Positions 52,827 through 55,486 of a DNA stretch of 55,486 nucleotides are shown piece by piece (the first letter of the stretch is position 1; each line of letters opens with the position of its first letter). Source of the DNA: HGM04593 sp045654645 (GTDB taxonomy: Bacteria > Bacteroidota > Bacteroidia > Bacteroidales > Bacteroidaceae); NCBI GenBank assembly GCA_045654645.1, contig JAZONR010000076.1, forward strand, positions 1 through 55,486, written 5' to 3'. A program made the translations under genes and the position numbers. The notes beneath the pieces are model-generated. The model was not told the origin of the DNA. It was given only the letters and a program-made list of their open reading frames with translations, and searched no databases.

Positions 52827-55337
52827 ATGAAAAAAGCACTATTACTATTGGTTTTGCCCACTCTGCTGGCAACAACCACACTGAAAGCCCAAACACAGGA
52901 AGAGAAGAAGGTGCGCCCCAACTATGCGCTGGCCGAGCGCTTCTCACCCAACAAAATAGGCCGAATGGTGAAGCAAACAAGAGTGCAACCCGTGTGGTTT
53001 GCCGACGGAAAACAGTTCATCTATGCCTGGAGCGACACCAAAGAGCGCAACTTCTATGTAGTTGATGCTGTAAAAGGCACAAAGAAGGAGCTATGGGATA
53101 TGGAGTGGCTTGCCAAGGAGGTTACAATGCGCACGGGCGACCCCTACGATGCACAGCACCTGCCCGTTGGCATCAACCGCATCATACGCGAGGGCCGCTA
53201 TGTGCGTTTCGACATTGCATCGAAGCTCGAGGTGCCCAAGCAGTTGCCACGCCACGAGCGCAACGACAGCGCCAAGATAAAGGAGAACGAGGGTAAGAAG
53301 GAGAACAAGACCTTCTACTTTGAGTATGATATGAAAACCAAGGAGCTCATTGAGCGCACCAAGGATGAGATTGAAGAGCTCTACCCCAAATACCCCGATT
53401 GGGCAAATGTTTCACCCGACGGCAAGTTCGCCATCTATGAGAAGAACTACAACCTGTGGTATATGTCGCGCGAGGAGCTTGAGAAACTGCGTTTGTGGGA
53501 CAAAGACAGTACTGTTGTGGAGCACCAGCTCACCTTCAATGGCCGCCCCAACTGGTGCTATGCACACCACTCACTCGATGAGAAGCCCGATAGCACCAAA
53601 CGCCACCGTGTATACGCCCTGTGGAGCCCCGATTCACGCCACTTTGTGATGACACACCGTGCCGACTCCATTCTCTCAAAGATGTGGGTCATCAACTCGC
53701 TCAGCAGCCCACGCCCCACACTGGAGAGCTACTACTATCAGATGCCCGGCGAGGAGACTCCAAAGACAACAGTGGAGCTGTTCGATTTTGAGAACAAGAC
53801 AAGCAAGACCATCAATGTGGACAAGTTCAAGCAGCAGCGCCTTGGTATGTTCCGCAAACCGCGCACACACGCCACTGGCTACGAGGCTCCATACAAGAGC
53901 ATTTGGCTTGGTGATGACAACGGCTTCTACTTTGAGCGCATCAGCCGCGATATGAAGAAGATTGAGGTGTGCTACTATGACCTGAACCTCGACACAACCA
54001 AGATGCTTGTACACGAGGAGATGAACACAAGCATCGAGAGCAAACAGATTCGCCTTGTAAACAACGGCAAGCAGTTCATTCAGTGGTCCGAGCGCACAGG
54101 CTGGGCAATGCTCTATCTCTACAATGCCGACGGTACACTGGCCAACCCCATAACCGAAGGCGCTTACCACGTTGAAGATGTTGTTGCCGTAAACGAGAAG
54201 GAGAAGAAAATCTACTTCACGGCCTGCGGTTATAACAAGGGCGAAAACCCCTATTATATGCACCTCTACAGCGTAAACTTTGACGGTAGCGGCTTGAAGC
54301 AGATTGACGAGGGCGATATGAACATCAGTTTCTACTCGGCAGCCGATAATGGCGAGGCATTTGCAGTAACCGCATCACGTGTAGATACTACACCTGTGAA
54401 CTATGTATACAGCAAGAATGGCAAGAAGAGCGTTGAGCTGGGCACAGCCGACCTCTCACAGCTCTTTGCAGCAGGCTACAAGTTCCCCGAGCGATTCACG
54501 GTGAAGGCGGCCGACGGCATAACAGACCTGCACGGTGTTATGTACAAACCGTTCGACTTTGACAGCACAAAGTGCTACCCGCTCATTGAGTATGTATATC
54601 CCGGCCCACAGACCGAGGCTGTGAACGAGAGTTGGTCAAGTGGAATGAACCGCATCGACCGCCTTGCACAAATGGGCTTCGTTGTTATCACTGTAGGCAA
54701 CCGAGGCGGACACCCCAACCGTTCAAAGTGGTATCACAACTATGGCTATGGTAACCTGCGCGACTATGGCCTTGCCGACAAGAAGGTAGCTGCACAGCAG
54801 CTCATTGCACGCCACAGCTACATCGACGGCAACAACATCGGTATCCACGGACACTCGGGTGGCGGCTTTATGTCTACCGCAGCCATCCTCACATACAACG
54901 ACTTCTTCAAGGCAGCAGTTTCCTGTGCCGGCAACCACGACAACCACATCTACAACAACTGGTGGAGCGAAAAGCATCACGGCATCAAGGAGAATATCAA
55001 GGAGAAGAAGAACAAAGAGGGCGTTGTTGAGTGCGATACCACATTTGCCTACAAAATTAGCACCAACCAGGAGCTTGCCGGGCGCCTAAAAGGCCATCTG
55101 TTGCTTGTAACCGGCGATATGGACAACAATGTGCACCCCGCAAACACAACCCGCGTTGTAGACGCCCTCATACGCGCCAACAAGCGCTTTGAGATGCTCA
55201 TTCTCCCCGGCGACCGCCACGGCTTTGAGACCAAGGATGAATATTTCTTCTGGAAGATGGCCGACTTCTTCAGCAAGCACCTGCTTGGCGAAGCAAAAGA
55301 AAGCGAAGTCGATATCAAGGAGATTAACAACGACTGA
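52827..55337 (+). CDS. S9 family serine peptidase (dipeptidyl-peptidase IV-like)
   Basis: 836 residues. Signal peptide ends TTTLKAQ. The N-terminal beta-propeller (about 40-580) is of the DPPIV type; the alpha/beta-hydrolase domain is about 585-825. Catalytic triad: Ser677 in GHSGGG, Asp766 in GDMDNNVHP, His798 in GDRHGF. The segment GNRGGHPNRSKWYHNYGYGNLRDYGLADK is typical of this Bacteroidetes group. A clear double-Glu helix (EE anchoring the substrate N-terminus) is not obvious, so exact specificity (dipeptidyl- versus oligopeptidase) is open. It works outside the cytoplasm, supplying peptides. It is coupled to sdaA (4-base gap) and followed by a hairpin. Confidence 0.93.
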   Translation: MKKALLLLVLPTLLATTTLKAQTQEEKKVRPNYALAERFSPNKIGRMVKQTRVQPVWFADGKQFIYAWSDTKERNFYVVDAVKGTKKELWDMEWLAKEVTMRTGDPYDAQHLPVGINRIIREGRYVRFDIASKLEVPKQLPRHERNDSAKIKENEGKKENKTFYFEYDMKTKELIERTKDEIEELYPKYPDWANVSPDGKFAIYEKNYNLWYMSREELEKLRLWDKDSTVVEHQLTFNGRPNWCYAHHSLDEKPDSTKRHRVYALWSPDSRHFVMTHRADSILSKMWVINSLSSPRPTLESYYYQMPGEETPKTTVELFDFENKTSKTINVDKFKQQRLGMFRKPRTHATGYEAPYKSIWLGDDNGFYFERISRDMKKIEVCYYDLNLDTTKMLVHEEMNTSIESKQIRLVNNGKQFIQWSERTGWAMLYLYNADGTLANPITEGAYHVEDVVAVNEKEKKIYFTACGYNKGENPYYMHLYSVNFDGSGLKQIDEGDMNISFYSAADNGEAFAVTASRVDTTPVNYVYSKNGKKSVELGTADLSQLFAAGYKFPERFTVKAADGITDLHGVMYKPFDFDSTKCYPLIEYVYPGPQTEAVNESWSSGMNRIDRLAQMGFVVITVGNRGGHPNRSKWYHNYGYGNLRDYGLADKKVAAQQLIARHSYIDGNNIGIHGHSGGGFMSTAAILTYNDFFKAAVSCAGNHDNHIYNNWWSEKHHGIKENIKEKKNKEGVVECDTTFAYKISTNQELAGRLKGHLLLVTGDMDNNVHPANTTRVVDALIRANKRFEMLILPGDRHGFETKDEYFFWKMADFFSKHLLGEAKESEVDIKEINND

Positions 55338-55344
55338 AAATAAA

Positions 55345-55390
55345 AATGAGGGTGACCCAAAAGTCAAATTGGGTTACCCTTCTTCATTTT
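55345..55390 (+). terminator. Terminator after the S9 peptidase gene
   Basis: AGGGTGACCCAA (55349-55360) pairs with TTGGGTTACCCT (55369-55380) with one G-T wobble; T-rich sequence follows. AATGA/TCATT extends the stem across a small bulge. Confidence 0.85.
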
Positions 55391-55429
55391 ATTATTTCAG
55401 CGTTCAAATTGCCGTATGATAATAAAAAT

Positions 55430-55464
55430 ATAGCTATTCCATTGATAAACATTGGAATAGCTAT
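55430..55464. terminator. Hairpin at the right edge, possible terminator
   Basis: ATAGCTATTCCA and TGGAATAGCTAT form a perfect 12-bp stem with an 11-base loop. It may end a minus-strand transcript coming from beyond the window, or back up the S9 terminator. T-rich sequence (TTGTTTGTTTGG) follows on the plus strand. Confidence 0.5.
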
Positions 55465-55486
55465 TGTTTGTTTGGGAAATTTTTAT

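Overview
The window comes from a member of the Bacteroidales, most likely a gut commensal. Evidence: a SusC/SusD outer-membrane pair, promoters of the Bacteroidetes type (TTTG, about 19 bases, then TAnnTTTG) in front of many genes, weak Shine-Dalgarno sequences, long PPi-dependent phosphofructokinase, carboxynorspermidine dehydrogenase, a DUF4250 protein, and C-terminal tails resembling type IX secretion (T9SS) signals. I cannot fix the genus from the sequence; a Prevotellaceae- or Bacteroidaceae-like genome would fit.

Layout. 1-990: noncoding array of ~165-bp structured repeats. 1069-1230 (-): rpmH (L34). 1481-7328 (-): SusC, SusD and a surface lipoprotein in one operon. 7909-11147 (-): a small conserved protein and a large amidase-like secreted protein usually labelled xanthan lyase. 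11497-14004 (+): PPi-phosphofructokinase and a membrane-anchored GH25 lysozyme. 14286-24506 (+): a 1646-residue GH20-GH33 fusion, an MG2/Sel1-repeat envelope protein, and a GH109-like oxidoreductase/glycosidase. 24670-25137 (+): a secreted Ala/Lys repeat protein. 25268-30387 (-): recJ-recQ-cstA. 30655-34185 (-): carboxynorspermidine dehydrogenase, recA, C1B peptidase. 34619-37023 (+): dnaK and a small secreted helical protein. 37163-40083 (+): membrane PHP phosphoesterase, phosphoethanolamine-transferase-like enzyme, DUF4250 protein. 40267-49461 (-): a tightly packed four-gene operon of two paralogous sortilin-like propeller proteins with T9SS tails, a TonB-dependent receptor and an SDR enzyme. 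49636-49820: 83-bp tandem repeats. 49876-55337 (+): 5'-nucleotidase lipoprotein, L-serine dehydratase, S9 dipeptidyl peptidase.

How it fits together. Housekeeping genes (rpmH, pfp, recA, recJ, recQ, dnaK, sdaA) alternate with envelope and nutrient-scavenging modules. Sialidase, beta-hexosaminidase and GH109-type activities suggest use of host sialylated or N-acetylhexosamine-bearing glycans. The S9 peptidase, C1B peptidase and CstA suggest peptide use; the 5'-nucleotidase suggests nucleotide salvage. The best candidate for an undescribed system is the 40267-49461 operon: two paralogous secreted propellers co-transcribed with a classical TonB-dependent receptor carrying HmuR-like FRAP/NPxL motifs.
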